Notes: generated from the sequence alone by a model not told the origin. 64,000 bases of DNA from Desulfatiglans anilini DSM 4660 (GCF_000422285.1 NZ_AULM01000004.1:1-64000); one strand, 5' to 3'. Positions 26,217 to 35,384 are shown, numbered from the stretch's first letter. Translations and numbers: made by a program.

Positions 26217-26654
26217 CTATTCCAGCAGACCGCTGGCGTGATTGAAGCGCTTCGAAAAGACGGCGCCCTTGCCGCTGAACATGCCGCACTGCGTGAGAAT
26301 GTACTCGGATGTCTCAGCCCGTTTGGCATCGTCGAGGCTGTTGAAGGCCAGGATGAAATCCTCCTCGCCCGGCATCTTCGAGAGGGCGGCCCAGATCTTT
26401 TCAGGGGGATCCTGGGGATTCAGCCCGGCCGCACCGCTCTTGGCCGCGCCGGAGAGGAACCGCGTGCCCTCTTTGAGAAGCCCGTCCAGCGCATCCTGGA
26501 GGGCCTTGATCTCGGCGGCGAAAGACCGCTCGTCAAAACAGGTCTCGGTGCAGGGGCAAGGCATCGCCTTTCCGCCCACCGCAATATCGATGTCGATCCG
26601 GAGACCGGGTTTCCGTTCCCCGCCCGCCTGATCCATCCTGATCAATTTGAACAT
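26217..26654 (-). CDS. conserved protein of unknown function
   Basis: 145 residues starting MFKLIRMDQAGGERKPG with AAGGAAGG just upstream. It has a short Cys-containing stretch near residue 33 (CPCTETC), a helical middle region, and a C-terminal segment with one further Cys (YILTQCGMFSGKG). No known domain recognised. Acidic, soluble, no signal peptide. It lies downstream of cobU on the same strand but 200 bases away with an intervening hairpin. Confidence 0.6.
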   Translation of the reverse strand: MFKLIRMDQAGGERKPGLRIDIDIAVGGKAMPCPCTETCFDERSFAAEIKALQDALDGLLKEGTRFLSGAAKSGAAGLNPQDPPEKIWAALSKMPGEEDFILAFNSLDDAKRAETSEYILTQCGMFSGKGAVFSKRFNHASGLLE

Positions 26655-26674
26655 GGTTCCTTCCTTTCGTTTTT

Positions 26675-26698
26675 AGCCGGGGGTTCACCGCCCCGGCT
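26675..26698. other. GC-rich hairpin between cobU and the 145-residue protein gene
   Basis: AGCCGGGG and CCCCGGCT form an eight-pair stem with an eight-base loop about twenty bases ahead of the start codon of the downstream gene. It may attenuate or terminate transcription from cobU; no T-run follows. Confidence 0.35.
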
Positions 26699-26863
26699 AT
26701 CAGACTCTCCATCCAAGGATGGATGTTTTCTCCATGCCGGCGCCGAGCTGCATACCGGCGCAAGGCAGGCCCGCCCGCAAGGCCCCCTCACAAGAGAGCC
26801 GATGGACACCTGCATTGCAGGCGCAACGTCAGGGACGGAAGAACCGCCCCTTCCGTCCCGCGT

Positions 26864-27463
26864 TCAACGGTCTCCAAGGCCGAAGGGCGGCGGAACGGCC
26901 ACCTTGCCGGCCCCTTTGAGCACCAGCGGCAGCCCGGCCACCGTCAGCACCACCCGGTCGGCCGCCGCGGCGACGCGCTGATTCAACCAGCCCGCCAGGT
27001 CCCGGAAAAGACGCCCCAGGGGGTGCGCGGGCACCACGCTCATCCCCACTTCGTTTGCAACGGCCGCAACGAGGCAGGACCGCTCCTCCAGGGCCTGCAT
27101 CAGCCGGGCCTCGTAAGCCGGGACTGCATCTTCGCCCTTCTTGAGGAGGACGTTGCTGAGCCAGACGGTGAGGCAGTCGATCAGGATGCCGTCGACCTCC
27201 GGCGGCGCCGAACGGATCGCCCGTTCGAGCTCCAGCGGCTCTTCGATCAGGCGCCAGCGGGCGCCGCGGGCCTCCTGGTGCAGGCGGATGCGTTCGGCCA
27301 TCTCATCGTCGGACACCTCGGCGGTCGCAATGTAGAGCGGCGCCCTGGAACAGCTTTCGACGTGCCCCTGAGCCCACCGGCTCTTGCCGCTCCTCGCCCC
27401 GCCAAGAACAAGGATCAGATCCCGCGGTCCACCCTCAACCAAGTCCCCTTCACCTCCATCCAC
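26864..27463 (-). CDS. cobU: adenosylcobinamide kinase / adenosylcobinamide-phosphate guanylyltransferase
   Basis: 199 residues. The P-loop GGARSGKS lies at 21-28. The conserved RIRLHQEARG carries the guanylylated His62, and DCLTVWLSNVL plus VANEVGMSVVP complete the CobU/CobP family. It phosphorylates adenosylcobinamide and attaches GMP, making the GDP-cobinamide that joins the lower ligand in coenzyme B12. No other cobalamin gene is next to it, and I found no convincing cobalamin riboswitch in the short gap upstream. It follows an MBL-fold gene at 110 bases. Confidence 0.93.
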   Translation of the reverse strand: MDGGEGDLVEGGPRDLILVLGGARSGKSRWAQGHVESCSRAPLYIATAEVSDDEMAERIRLHQEARGARWRLIEEPLELERAIRSAPPEVDGILIDCLTVWLSNVLLKKGEDAVPAYEARLMQALEERSCLVAAVANEVGMSVVPAHPLGRLFRDLAGWLNQRVAAAADRVVLTVAGLPLVLKGAGKVAVPPPFGLGDR

Positions 27464-27572
27464 CTCTTCAAGATGGCGTTCATCCGGACCTGTTCATCCA
27501 GCGCGGACACGTCTCCCGAACCCGGTGACGCACGCCCTTCACAGACCCGGCCCCGAAGCAGCCGAGGAGGCT

Positions 27573-28424
27573 CTACACCCCGACCCGCACGTGCGCGCCC
27601 TCTCTGGCGGCGTCGATTTCAGTGCCGGCCCCCCGGTCGCGGAGGAAGCGCCGGGAATCATCTAAAATCGCTGACAACTCCGCATCCGCCCGTCCGGGAT
27701 CGTGATGAAAGAAAAGCAGCCTCTTCGTCCCGGCCTCTATCGCAAGGTCGACCACGGCGGCATGGTCCGAATGCCCCCACCCGCAACGTTCCGCATGCTC
27801 GGCCGGTGTGTACTGGGCGTCATGAACCAGCAGATCCGCCTCCCGGCAGAAGCGCACATAGTCGGAAGGCTTCCTTCCTGCCCAGGCGTCTTCGCGCAGT
27901 TCGTTGTCCGTCAGGAAGACAAAGCTCCGCCCGTCCTCCCTGAACCGGAATCCCACGCCGCCCTGCGGATGCTGAAGCGGCATGGCATCGATCACCACGT
28001 CATCCCACACGAGAGGCCCCTTGCCAATCCGGTCGATGAAGCGGATGTCCGCCTTCAACGCCTCGAAGGCGATCGGAAAGAACCCGTCGCCCATCCGGTT
28101 GTCGAAAATGGCCCGCAGCCCCTTCATGCAGGAGTGGAAACCGTCCACCCTGATGGTCCACTCCTTGAGGTAGGCCGGCTTGAAAAACGGAAACCCCTGA
28201 ACGTGATCCCAGTGGTTGTGCGTCATCAGAAGAAGGACTTCATGCCCCCCTTCCCGGGAGGCAAGCTTCTCCCCCAGGGGCCGGATGCCCGAACCGGCGT
28301 CAATGACGATAGTCCGCCCGCCGGCCGTGGTCACTTCCACGCAGCAGGTGTTGCCTCCAAAAACGACGGTATCCCGGCCGGGCGCAGCGATGGACCCCCT
28401 CGTTCCCCAGAATGTGATTTGCAT
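27573..28424 (-). CDS. metallo-beta-lactamase-fold phosphodiesterase-like protein
   Basis: 283 residues. The MQITFWGTRGSIAAPG N-terminus and the metal motif THNHWDHVQGF (His69, His71, Asp73, His74) place it in the RNase Z/PhnP-like branch (COG1235). Later HDAQY and HSDHAAVVD motifs supply further ligands. Probably a cyclic-phosphate or nucleotide phosphodiesterase, but the substrate is unknown. It has its own sigma-70 promoter about 200 bases upstream and may be transcribed with cobU. Confidence 0.82.
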   Translation of the reverse strand: MQITFWGTRGSIAAPGRDTVVFGGNTCCVEVTTAGGRTIVIDAGSGIRPLGEKLASREGGHEVLLLMTHNHWDHVQGFPFFKPAYLKEWTIRVDGFHSCMKGLRAIFDNRMGDGFFPIAFEALKADIRFIDRIGKGPLVWDDVVIDAMPLQHPQGGVGFRFREDGRSFVFLTDNELREDAWAGRKPSDYVRFCREADLLVHDAQYTPAEHAERCGWGHSDHAAVVDLAIEAGTKRLLFFHHDPGRADAELSAILDDSRRFLRDRGAGTEIDAAREGAHVRVGV

Positions 28425-28627
28425 GGTTCTCCTTGCAGACCAACGGACAAGAAGGGGCCTTCACGCCCCCAGGCAAACCTTCGAACCCTCGGCCGACCGC
28501 TTGAAGCGCCGCGTCGACACCGCCGCCGCCGCATCCCGCATCGCAGGATCGCCGACGGCCTCCACGGACACAATCCCGTCTCCATCCGAAGCCCGGATTT
28601 TACGGGAAAACCCTTATGAATGGACAC

Positions 28628-28656
28628 AATCTACGGAATCCGCCCGGTTGTGTCAA
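28628..28656 (-). promoter_or_regulatory. sigma-70 promoter for the MBL-fold gene at 27573-28424
   Basis: On the minus strand TTGACA, 17 bases, TAGATT. The predicted transcript has a leader of nearly 200 bases. Confidence 0.6.
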
Positions 28657-28710
28657 TCCTGAAATACAAGTAAATCGGAGATGATAGCGAGGGGCCGCAC
28701 CGTCCGGCCG

Positions 28711-30789
28711 CTACGCCCGCAGCTCGCACCCTTCCATGATCCTGCGCGCCTCCGCCTCGAGACGGTGCGCAAAAGGATCCCCCTGCTCCAAGGCCTTCTC
28801 GAGCGCATCGAGGAGATCATAATAGTCGTTCCAGGCGCGCCTCTCCGTCGCAACCCGCTCGGCAAGGAAGTTTCGCCCTCCCCCGGGCGGATCCCCCATC
28901 CATCGGGCGAGGCGGGCCGCACCGCCCTCGAGGAGCTCGCAGGCGGTCCTCGCATCCCCCTCCGTGAACATCCGCGCAGCCTTCAGGGCCAGCCGCAGGA
29001 CGGCCGCCGTCACGGGGATCCGGGATATGAAACAGCCCGTAAAGGGGTCCACCACGCCCTTGGTCTCTTCCACCGGCCACGGAAGCGCCCTCGCGTATTC
29101 CGTGAAGAGCAGCATCCGGATGTAATCGCCCACCTGCTTGCCGGCAGCCGCGGCGCGAACGGCCTCGGCGGCAAAGACCGCTTTGTCGTGGCGCATGATG
29201 AGACCCGGCTTGTGGACATAGCGGAGAAACTCCCCGCCTGATGCGAAAAGGCAGGACAAGAGATAAGCCTGGTCTTCCGCCCTCCCGATGAAGGTCGGCG
29301 TAAAGGGACGGTGGCGCCGCAAATCCTCGATCCATGCGCCGCAGGTCCCGCCGGTCACATGGATGCGCTGGATGCAGGTTCTGCGGCCGTCGAGGTCCTC
29401 CCGGTCATAGCGCGCCAACATCTCAGCCCGGGTGGACACGGCCTGGGGCAGGGCGCTGCAGAAGATCCACTCGTCCCCTCTCAGGGCGGATGTCTCCGGC
29501 ATGGGCACATCGGGCTCGAAAAGCGACCGGTGGGCATCCTCGGCATTGACCAGGGCCCCGGCGATCAGCCCCAGGCGGACCTTCTCCCCCCGGGCGTCGA
29601 TGCCCGCGGCGCCCCACAGGGGGGTCTTCAGGTGGGCGAACGCCGAGCATCCGGTCTCCCTGAGCAACTGCTCCTGCGGGAAAACCTGGTCGAGGTCGAT
29701 CTTGAAGGTCGCCCTCACGCGGCGATCGATGAGGACATGCCAGAAGGCCGCCAGGGCGCGCAGAAACGTGTAGTGGCGGCCGTATTCGCCGTTCACCCCG
29801 TAAACCGCCCGCAGGGCATCGAGATCGGCGCCCCCCCGATACCGCTCGGCGGCCGGCGCCAGGACCGCTGCAAAAAGCCTTTCGGCGTCCGCCTCCGTCA
29901 GGGCGTAGACCCGGAGATGCGGCAGCCCGTCGAGGCCTTCCCGCAGTGACTCTTCGAGAACCTCCCGCGCGAGCGAGGCGAGCCCCTCGTGGGTCACGGA
30001 AACCGAAAGGACACAGCTCAGGCGTTCGTCGGGCGAGGCGACCCCCTGCCCCTTCTCGAAGGCCACGGCCTGGTCGAGCGCCCGAAGCCCGTAGATCACC
30101 TCGCTCTGTTCAGGATCGACCCCGATCGGCATGGGATGATCGTACCAGAAGAGCTGCGGTTCGTCCCGGAGCTCCGCCAGCCGCTCCCGGATCCGGGCGC
30201 TGCAGTGCGGCTCCCCCGATGGCCTTGTCAGAAGGACATTCGAGGCGAAGAGGACCTCGCTCACCGGACGTTCAATGGGCCGTTCATTGAGGCCGGTCAG
30301 GGCGATCGTCCGCACCCCGCGAAGGTCTTCGACGGCGCGCGCCGCGTCCTTCAGCGACTCCACCCCCTCAGGAAAAAAAACCCGCCAGCATGCCTCCAGG
30401 GCATCGAGGCCGCTGAAGGCCTCGCCTGCATTCGCGGCCAGGCCGTTCAGACGGGCGATCTCCTCTCCGAACCCTCCGCCGCTGCGCCGGATGGCATCGT
30501 CGAGTTCGAGGGGGAGCCGCTTCAACGCCTTTTCGTAGAAGTCCGCGACGGGCGCCCAACGTGGATCCCCGGCAAGCTGCGCAAACCAGGCGCGTGCGCG
30601 GCTGCGCTGCGGCTCTCCCTGCCTTCCGCAGAGGCGGATCAGAAAAGCGGCGTTTAGATTCCTGCCCGCCGCCTCCGCATCCCGCTCCTCCGGCCTGAAC
30701 TGTGCGTCTGCGTCGATGCCGCTCAGCGGCGGCAAGGCGCCTGTCCGCCGGTACAGACGGGAAAGGATGAAACCAAGCCTCTCTCTCAC
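28711..30789 (-). CDS. large protein of unknown function, possibly glycosyltransferase-like
   Basis: 692 residues, MRERLGFILSRLYRRTGALPP at the N-terminus, no signal peptide or membrane helices. Around residue 365 FKIDLDQVFPQ holds a DxD motif of the kind that binds a metal-sugar nucleotide. Other conserved-looking blocks are FIGRAEDQAYLLSC and RHDKAVFAAEAV, where a glycosyltransferase-A enzyme would have its acceptor acidic site (ED). The ending is helical. The first 300 residues match nothing I know. The reading frame is clean and long, so it is a real gene. The glycosyltransferase idea is weak inference. Confidence 0.55.
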   Translation of the reverse strand: MRERLGFILSRLYRRTGALPPLSGIDADAQFRPEERDAEAAGRNLNAAFLIRLCGRQGEPQRSRARAWFAQLAGDPRWAPVADFYEKALKRLPLELDDAIRRSGGGFGEEIARLNGLAANAGEAFSGLDALEACWRVFFPEGVESLKDAARAVEDLRGVRTIALTGLNERPIERPVSEVLFASNVLLTRPSGEPHCSARIRERLAELRDEPQLFWYDHPMPIGVDPEQSEVIYGLRALDQAVAFEKGQGVASPDERLSCVLSVSVTHEGLASLAREVLEESLREGLDGLPHLRVYALTEADAERLFAAVLAPAAERYRGGADLDALRAVYGVNGEYGRHYTFLRALAAFWHVLIDRRVRATFKIDLDQVFPQEQLLRETGCSAFAHLKTPLWGAAGIDARGEKVRLGLIAGALVNAEDAHRSLFEPDVPMPETSALRGDEWIFCSALPQAVSTRAEMLARYDREDLDGRRTCIQRIHVTGGTCGAWIEDLRRHRPFTPTFIGRAEDQAYLLSCLFASGGEFLRYVHKPGLIMRHDKAVFAAEAVRAAAAGKQVGDYIRMLLFTEYARALPWPVEETKGVVDPFTGCFISRIPVTAAVLRLALKAARMFTEGDARTACELLEGGAARLARWMGDPPGGGRNFLAERVATERRAWNDYYDLLDALEKALEQGDPFAHRLEAEARRIMEGCELRA

Positions 30790-30887
30790 GATCAGAACTC
30801 CCCGATTCTTGCAAAAGGCCCAAAAATGCCCCGGAACGGCCTACCGCATCCGGGACCCGAGATAAAGCGGGGTGGATCTCTATCCAC

Positions 30888-30928
30888 GATTATTTGTATT
30901 GGATCTTGATCCTCGATCATTTGTAATT
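30888..30928. promoter_or_regulatory. two direct repeats, candidate operator
   Basis: GATTATTTGTATT at 30888 and GATCATTTGTAATT at 30915 are 27 bp apart in the AT-rich divergent region between the 692-residue protein gene and the two-component operon. The TTGTAAT core recurs in the inverted repeat at 33433. Confidence 0.35.
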
Positions 30929-30999
30929 AGTTTAACATATAAAATTCCTTTTTCCTTTCGATCCGGAAAAGGGAGGCGGCTTCATCCGCTGCGATGCCC

Positions 31000-31135
31000 A
31001 CCCCCGGTGCTGCGCGGCGGACCCGGCGCGGCCGCTGTGAAGCAGATCGGGCGCCTGCCCGGAGTCGGTCTGCAGGTCGGCCCACAAGCGAGGCTGAAGT
31101 TTGACACCGGGATCGGCGGTAAGATCGTTTCCCTA
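31000..31135 (+). repeat. dispersed repeat, copy D
   Basis: Aligns to copy B. In the 40-base block starting GCGCCTGCCCGGAGTCGG, 34 positions match by eye; CACAAGCGA and CCGGGATCGGC follow in the same order. It also shares the leading CCCACCCCC. It lies between the 692-residue protein gene and the response regulator. Confidence 0.65.
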
Positions 31136-31304
31136 TCGGAGACGGTCCCGAGCGGTTCGCTTCTTGTCATGAATACCACACATCCCCCTCCAAAGGCCAC
31201 CTCATGAAGAGGTGTCTGCAGGGGGGGCCATCCTCCAAACCGTGCGCCTCCATGCGCCGGGAATCGGGGCAGGCCCCTGGAGGGATGCACAGCAAGGACG
31301 GTTC

Positions 31305-31982
31305 ATGCGCATACTGGTCGTTGAAGATGATGAAAAGATCGCCGGCTTTATCGCCAAAGGATTCAAGGAAGCCGGGTTTGCAGTGGACACGGCGCCCGAC
31401 GGCCTGGCCGGGCTCGATCTGGCCCTGACCGAAGACTACGATGCCGCGGTCATCGATATCATGCTGCCGCACCTCGACGGCCTTTCCCTGATCGAAAAGA
31501 TCCGCGCGGAGGGGCTCAACACCCCTGTCATCATTCTAAGCGCCAAGCGCTCGGTGGATGACCGCGTGCGCGGGCTGCAGACCGGCGGCGACGACTACCT
31601 GACCAAACCCTTCGCCTTCACGGAGCTCCTCGCCCGGGTGCAGGCCCTCCTCCGGCGGGCCGGCGGGCATTCGGAGGCCTCTTCGCTCTCGATGGGCGGG
31701 ATATCCGTGGACCTCCTCAAACGGGAGGTCTGCCGCGACAACCAGAAGATCGACCTTCAGCCCAGGGAATTCAGCCTCCTCGAATACCTCATGCGCAACG
31801 CGGACAAGGTAGTCTCCAAGACCATGATCCTGCAGCACGTCTGGGACTACAGCTTCGACCCCCAGACCAACGTGGTCGACGTGCTGGTCTGCAGGCTGCG
31901 AAACAAGATCGACAAGGATTTCCAGAAAAAATCGATCCAGACGATTCGGGGCGTAGGCTATGTTTTTAGACCGGATGCGTAG
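31305..31982 (+). CDS. OmpR/CusR-family response regulator
   Basis: 225 residues from ATG at 31305 (AAGGA upstream). Receiver domain with Glu7-Asp8-Asp9 pocket, phospho-acceptor Asp51 (VIDIMLP) and Lys in LTKPF. C-terminal winged helix with PREFSLLEYLM and TIRGVGYVF. The relatives closest in feel are the metal-responsive CusR/CopR regulators. Its 3' end overlaps the kinase gene. The tandem Deg proteases on the same strand suggest an envelope-stress or metal-stress regulon. Confidence 0.92.
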   Translation: MRILVVEDDEKIAGFIAKGFKEAGFAVDTAPDGLAGLDLALTEDYDAAVIDIMLPHLDGLSLIEKIRAEGLNTPVIILSAKRSVDDRVRGLQTGGDDYLTKPFAFTELLARVQALLRRAGGHSEASSLSMGGISVDLLKREVCRDNQKIDLQPREFSLLEYLMRNADKVVSKTMILQHVWDYSFDPQTNVVDVLVCRLRNKIDKDFQKKSIQTIRGVGYVFRPDA

Positions 31983-33366
31983 GATCACCCGGACGATCGG
32001 CTTCAGGCTGACGGCCTGGTATTCGACCGTCTTCATCCTGAGTTCCTTCTGCCTCTTCGTGCTGACCTATTTCTTCCTGAATGCCAGCTACCGCGCGCAG
32101 AACCAGGCCTCCATCAACTCCCAGATGCTCAAACTGATTTCCCTCTATCAAGCGGGAGGCGCGACCCTCATCGAGCAGGAAAACCGCGTCGAAAAGAAAT
32201 TCGCGCAGGAGGACCGGTTTTTCATCCGCATCGCCGACCCGCGGAACACGACCCTCTTTCTGAACATCCCCTATCAGTGGGCCGATTTCGACATCAAACG
32301 GCTCGAGAGCACCGATCCCTCCTCGATCGAGGAATGGTTCCGCCTGCCTCCATCCAGCGGCGGCCCCAATTACCTCGAGCTCGCCCGGGTGCGGCTCCCC
32401 GACGGGAACTGGCTCCAGGTCGGGAAGACCGCCGAAGAGCAGGTCAAACTGCTGCAGCGCTTCCGCAAGACCTTCATGATCGTCGTCGTCCCGTTCGTCC
32501 TTTTCGGCCTGATCGGCGGCGCCGCCTTTTCCTTCAGGGCGCTCAGGCCCATCCGCCACCTGATCCAAACGGTCCGCTCCATCGACCTCGACACCATGAC
32601 CGCCCGGGTGCCCAGTCCCCATTCCAACGACGAACTCGACGAACTGGTGCGCCTCTTCAACGAAATGCTCTCGAGGATCGAGGCGCTCATCCTCGCGATG
32701 AGGGGCTCTCTCGACCATGTGGCGCACGACCTGCGCACACCGATGACCCGGCTGCGGGGCATCGCCGAGATGGCCCTCCGCCGGGAGACATGCGACCCCG
32801 ACATCCTGCGCGAGGCCCTGTCGGACTGCGTCGAGGAGTCGGAAAAGGTGCTGACCCTGCTCAACACCCTGATGGATATCTCCGAGGCAGAGACGGGCGC
32901 CATGGCGCTCAGGAAACGCTCCTTCAGTGTGAACGAACTGATTGAAAGGATCGTGGAACTCTATGAAGTCGTCGCAGAAGAAAAAGGCATCGAGGTAAGC
33001 GTTTCCGCCCCGGAAGACCTCGTACTGACCGCCGACCCGACCCGGGTCGGGCAGGCCCTGGCGAATCTCCTGGACAACGCCCTCAAGTACACGCCCGATG
33101 GGGGGAAGATCCACCTGGAGGCCCGGGTCGAAAACGATGAGATGGTCATCGGCATCACGGACACAGGCGTCGGCATCCCTGAGGAAAACCTCTCGAAGAT
33201 CTGGGACCGCCTCTACAGAGGAGACAAGAGCCGCTCCCAGAAAGGACTCGGACTGGGGTTGAGCCTCGTGAAGGCCATCGTGGAAGCGCACAAGGGACGG
33301 ATCCAGGTCGACAGCCGGACGGACAAAGGGTCCTGTTTTACGATATCTCTGCCCATCCGTGCCTAA
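31960..33366 (+). CDS. sensor histidine kinase with HAMP domain
   Basis: 468 residues. A first transmembrane helix near residues 20-42 and a second near 168-190 enclose a periplasmic sensing domain of about 125 residues. HAMP, HisKA (SLDHVAHDLRTPMTR, phospho-acceptor His near 255) and HATPase (NLLDNALKYTP, DTGVGIPEENL, GLGLGLSLVKAI) follow. CusS-like architecture. It overlaps the response regulator gene by 23 bases; a later ATG at 31975 would reduce this to eight. It phosphorylates the preceding regulator. The signal is unknown. Confidence 0.92.
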   Translation: MFLDRMRRITRTIGFRLTAWYSTVFILSSFCLFVLTYFFLNASYRAQNQASINSQMLKLISLYQAGGATLIEQENRVEKKFAQEDRFFIRIADPRNTTLFLNIPYQWADFDIKRLESTDPSSIEEWFRLPPSSGGPNYLELARVRLPDGNWLQVGKTAEEQVKLLQRFRKTFMIVVVPFVLFGLIGGAAFSFRALRPIRHLIQTVRSIDLDTMTARVPSPHSNDELDELVRLFNEMLSRIEALILAMRGSLDHVAHDLRTPMTRLRGIAEMALRRETCDPDILREALSDCVEESEKVLTLLNTLMDISEAETGAMALRKRSFSVNELIERIVELYEVVAEEKGIEVSVSAPEDLVLTADPTRVGQALANLLDNALKYTPDGGKIHLEARVENDEMVIGITDTGVGIPEENLSKIWDRLYRGDKSRSQKGLGLGLSLVKAIVEAHKGRIQVDSRTDKGSCFTISLPIRA

Positions 33367-33432
33367 CCCCTGGACTTGAACGCGCGCGTCATCGGCGGAC
33401 GGGAGCAAAGAAATGGCCATCCATAATGGAAT

Positions 33433-33448
33433 ATTACACTATTGTAAT
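33433..33448. promoter_or_regulatory. inverted repeat ATTACA-N4-TGTAAT, candidate operator
   Basis: Perfect six-base arms with a four-base spacer, about 85 bases before the start of the 108-residue protein gene. Related TTGTAAT words lie upstream of the response regulator, as expected if the regulator controls both. Confidence 0.4.
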
Positions 33449-33531
33449 TTTTCGGCAATCCAGCTGAAATACTCCATCTGTATACTGTCTCGCGAAAGAT
33501 AGGCTTTCACCTCGAAAAAAGGAGGAGCAAC

Positions 33532-33858
33532 ATGTCGGCAGTCCGCAAATCCGTTTTGGAACAAGGCCCATACCAGCTGGAAGTGATTCAGTGCACCCGG
33601 CAGCCTGGGAGCCTGCGCATTACGAAGCGGGCTTGCGCCCTGCGTTATCGCATGGCGCAGAAAGACGATCTGAAGATCCCCAATGACGAATACGGGATGG
33701 CGCGCCGGAGCGGTCTGGATATATGCCGCAAGTGCCCGATCGGCAGACGTTTTTCAAAGACGCTGGCCAACCAGCTGGACAGCGAGGAGTCGAAGCGCCG
33801 CGTAGCCATCCCCTTTCAGAAAGAACCGTTCGACATCCCGCTTGAGGAACTCTCCTGA
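33532..33858 (+). CDS. conserved small protein of unknown function with CxxC
   Basis: 108 residues, MSAVRKSVLEQGPYQLEVIQ, preceded by AAAGGAGGAG. Four cysteines: one near residue 21, one near 35, and a CRKC pair near 65, which could bind metal or form a redox site. Basic and soluble. It lies between the two-component system and the first Deg protease, same strand, so it may belong to the same regulon. The family is not recognised. Confidence 0.6.
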   Translation: MSAVRKSVLEQGPYQLEVIQCTRQPGSLRITKRACALRYRMAQKDDLKIPNDEYGMARRSGLDICRKCPIGRRFSKTLANQLDSEESKRRVAIPFQKEPFDIPLEELS

Positions 33859-33907
33859 GCATTTCGGTGATGCCCGGACGGTCTTTCGGATATCGGGACG
33901 ATCAGAT

Positions 33908-33928
33908 GATCGAGGATCGAGGATCGAG
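33908..33928. repeat. three tandem copies of GATCGAG
   Basis: Seven-base units at 33908, 33915 and 33922, ending ten bases before the start codon of the first Deg protease. The array supplies the AGGA ribosome site and could be slippage-prone. Confidence 0.6.
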
Positions 33929-33938
33929 GAAAAGAACG

Positions 33939-35384
33939 ATGGTAAACGCGCGCTCCGTTTGTTTCGGCACTGTCTGCCTGCTGGTCACATGCCTTTCGAC
34001 GGCTGCATTTATGGCGGCACCCGGCGGCGTTTCAGCGGAAACGGCGATCATTTCCAGCCCAATAGACTTCTGCAAGGCCATCTCCGCCGTCGCCAAACGA
34101 AACATCCCGGCGGTGGTGCACATCGAGGTGGTCCAGCGGCAAAGCATTTCCAACCCGTTTTTCCCCTTCGAAGAAGAACCTTTTTTCCGGTTCTTCTTCG
34201 ACCTGCCCCGCATGCCGCGTGAATTCAACCGGGAGTACAAAGGAATCGGCTCAGGGATCCTCATGGATGCCGACGGGCACGTCCTCACCAACAACCACGT
34301 CGTTTCAGGGGCGACCGAGATCAAAGTCCTGATCGCAAGCGGCGAATCCTACCCCGCCAAGCTGATCGGGACCGAACCTCAGACAGACCTGGCCGTACTC
34401 AAGGTCGAGGCCCCGAAGCCTTTCACATACGTCACCTTCGGCGATTCGGACAAGATGGAAGTCGGGGACTGGGTGGTGGCGATCGGACATCCCAGGGGAC
34501 TCGACCACACCGTGACCCAGGGGATCATCAGCGCCAAACACCGGCGCGGGATTCTCAGCCCCAGCAGCTATCAGGACTTCCTTCAGACGGACGCGGCCAT
34601 CAACCCGGGCAACAGCGGCGGGCCGCTCCTGAACCTGCAGGGAGAAGTGATCGGCGTCAACGCCGCCATCGTCTCCCAATCGGGGGGATTCGAAGGCATC
34701 GGCTTCGCCATACCGAGCAACATGGCACTGCATGTCGCCCGCCAGCTCATCTCACACGGCAAGGTCTCGCGGGGCTGGATCGGGTTGAGCCTTCAGGATA
34801 TCACCCCGCTCCTCGCCCAGTCCTTCGACCTGCCTCAATCCAAAGGCGCCCTCGTCGCCGATGTGGCCGAGAAGAGCCCGGCCGGCGTGGCCGGCCTCAG
34901 ACGCGGGGACGTGGTCCTGAGCTACAGCGGAAAAGCTGTCACCGATTCTGCAGACTTGAGAAATCTCATCGCGGGCAGTACAATCGGGTCGACAGTCCAA
35001 CTGAAGATTTGGCGGAACGGCGAGGAAATTCCGATATCGGTGCCGGTGGGCAACCTGCAGGAGGCCCATGACATGAAATTAGTGTCCTTGCGCGCCAAAC
35101 TCGGAGTGGACCTGCGCCCCCTCAGACCGGAGGAGAGCCGCAAATACGGGCGGAAGATCCGCCAGGGCCTCGTGATCGAGTGGATCGATCCGGCCGGCCC
35201 CATGGGGCAGGCCGGCTTCGAGGTGAACGATGTCATCCTCGAGGTCAACGGGAAGGGCGTAAGGAGCCTCGAAGCGCTTTGGGAAGAACTCAGCGCCACC
35301 CATCCGCGGCACCGCCGGATCACCTTTCTGGCGATGGACCATCGCAGCGGGCGCACCGGGTACGTTCAACTCCCGCTTAACTGA
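33939..35384 (+). CDS. periplasmic HtrA/DegP-type serine protease, first copy
   Basis: 481 residues from ATG at 33939, chosen because the earlier in-frame ATG at 33867 runs through the GATCGAG repeats. Signal peptide about 1-36. Trypsin-like domain with catalytic His near 120 (TNNHVV), Asp near 150 (TDLAV) and Ser near 225 (NPGNSGGPL). Two PDZ domains follow (about 260-350 and 380-470). It degrades or refolds misfolded envelope proteins. The second PDZ is less typical than in the paralogue directly downstream. Confidence 0.92.
   Translation: MVNARSVCFGTVCLLVTCLSTAAFMAAPGGVSAETAIISSPIDFCKAISAVAKRNIPAVVHIEVVQRQSISNPFFPFEEEPFFRFFFDLPRMPREFNREYKGIGSGILMDADGHVLTNNHVVSGATEIKVLIASGESYPAKLIGTEPQTDLAVLKVEAPKPFTYVTFGDSDKMEVGDWVVAIGHPRGLDHTVTQGIISAKHRRGILSPSSYQDFLQTDAAINPGNSGGPLLNLQGEVIGVNAAIVSQSGGFEGIGFAIPSNMALHVARQLISHGKVSRGWIGLSLQDITPLLAQSFDLPQSKGALVADVAEKSPAGVAGLRRGDVVLSYSGKAVTDSADLRNLIAGSTIGSTVQLKIWRNGEEIPISVPVGNLQEAHDMKLVSLRAKLGVDLRPLRPEESRKYGRKIRQGLVIEWIDPAGPMGQAGFEVNDVILEVNGKGVRSLEALWEELSATHPRHRRITFLAMDHRSGRTGYVQLPLN

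Noticed and set aside
27464-27572. Possible cobalamin riboswitch upstream of cobU
   Set aside because: The gap is too short and no B12-box-like conserved sequence was found.
31966-33420. 484-codon minus-strand ORF opposite the HAMP histidine kinase
   Set aside because: Antisense shadow; the kinase on the plus strand has all conserved boxes.
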